Positions 5,535 to 5,595 of a stretch of DNA of 5,595 nt are shown here, piece by piece. Numbering within the stretch: the first letter of the stretch is position 1; each line of letters starts with the position of its first letter. Under the pieces are notes generated by a model that saw only the letters and a program-made list of their open reading frames with translations, was not told where the DNA came from and did no database searches. Source of the DNA: Paracoccaceae bacterium (GTDB lineage Bacteria > Pseudomonadota > Alphaproteobacteria > Rhodobacterales > Rhodobacteraceae); contig SKMM01000155.1 in assembly GCA_007121055.1 (NCBI GenBank), positions 1 to 5,595 of the forward strand, in the 5' to 3' direction. A program made the translations under genes and the position numbers.

Positions 5535-5595
5535 ATGTCGGGGATTGGCACGGTCTGGCGCGATCTGGCGAAGACTGTGTTTCAGGGTCCAGACG
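5535..5595 (+). pseudogene. Start of an IS110-family transposase, apparently frameshifted, cut by the window edge
   Basis: ATG 5535 begins MSGIGTVWRDLAKTVFQGPD. IS110-family transposases begin 'MSxIxTIGLDLAKNVFQVHG', where the Asp of LDLAK is the first acidic residue of the DEDD catalytic set; here it is D10 and is kept. Two points suggest decay: the usual Gly-Leu before that Asp is Trp-Arg, and after FQ the expected Val-His is read only if one G is removed from CAGGGTCC (5583-5590), so there is probably a one-base insertion. Only 20 codons are visible, so it could still be a diverged intact gene. The good ribosome binding site supports the start. Confidence 0.6.

Noticed and set aside
1..5595. 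CRISPR array, tRNA or rRNA gene
   Set aside because: No regularly spaced repeats and no sequence resembling a tRNA or rRNA were seen on either strand.

Overview
The base composition is GC-rich, with G or C in most third codon positions, and the genes look alphaproteobacterial. This suggests a member of the Rhodobacterales, inferred from codon use and protein style and not proven. The window holds one intact two-gene operon for an inner-membrane tripartite efflux pump. Broken pieces of mobile or rearranged DNA lie on both sides.

Left flank (1-641): one reading frame, open at the window edge, runs through pieces of unrelated families. First comes the C-terminal coiled-coil tail of a large serine recombinase. 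Next is a short piece of the 'recombinase' domain of the same kind of enzyme, which in an intact protein lies upstream of that tail. Last is the C-terminal end of a YtcJ/N-substituted-formamide-deformylase-like amidohydrolase, ending at a stop at 639-641. It is best read as a recombination scar that stayed in frame by chance.

Gap (642-1043): no convincing gene is visible. Near its right end are a weak promoter candidate, an imperfect palindrome that could be an operator, and a good ribosome binding site for the first pump gene.

Pump operon (1044-5298): the first gene encodes a periplasmic adaptor (membrane fusion protein) with a Sec signal peptide. Four bases later comes an RND permease of the HAE1 family, 1052 residues long. 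It keeps the proton-relay residues (D407, D408, K936, R968) and registers almost residue for residue with AcrB in its N-terminal half. The two proteins should assemble with an outer-membrane channel of the TolC type, which is not encoded here. No regulator gene is present either. The pump substrate cannot be told from the sequence.

Right flank (5299-5595): a 13-base direct repeat overlaps the permease stop codon. It is followed by the C-terminal remnant of an IS5-family transposase on the minus strand, then the start of an IS110-family transposase on the plus strand that appears frameshifted and runs off the window. The operon therefore sits between decayed mobile-element DNA. I see no clearly new system. 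The most unusual objects are the mosaic frame on the left and the nested insertion-sequence remnants on the right.
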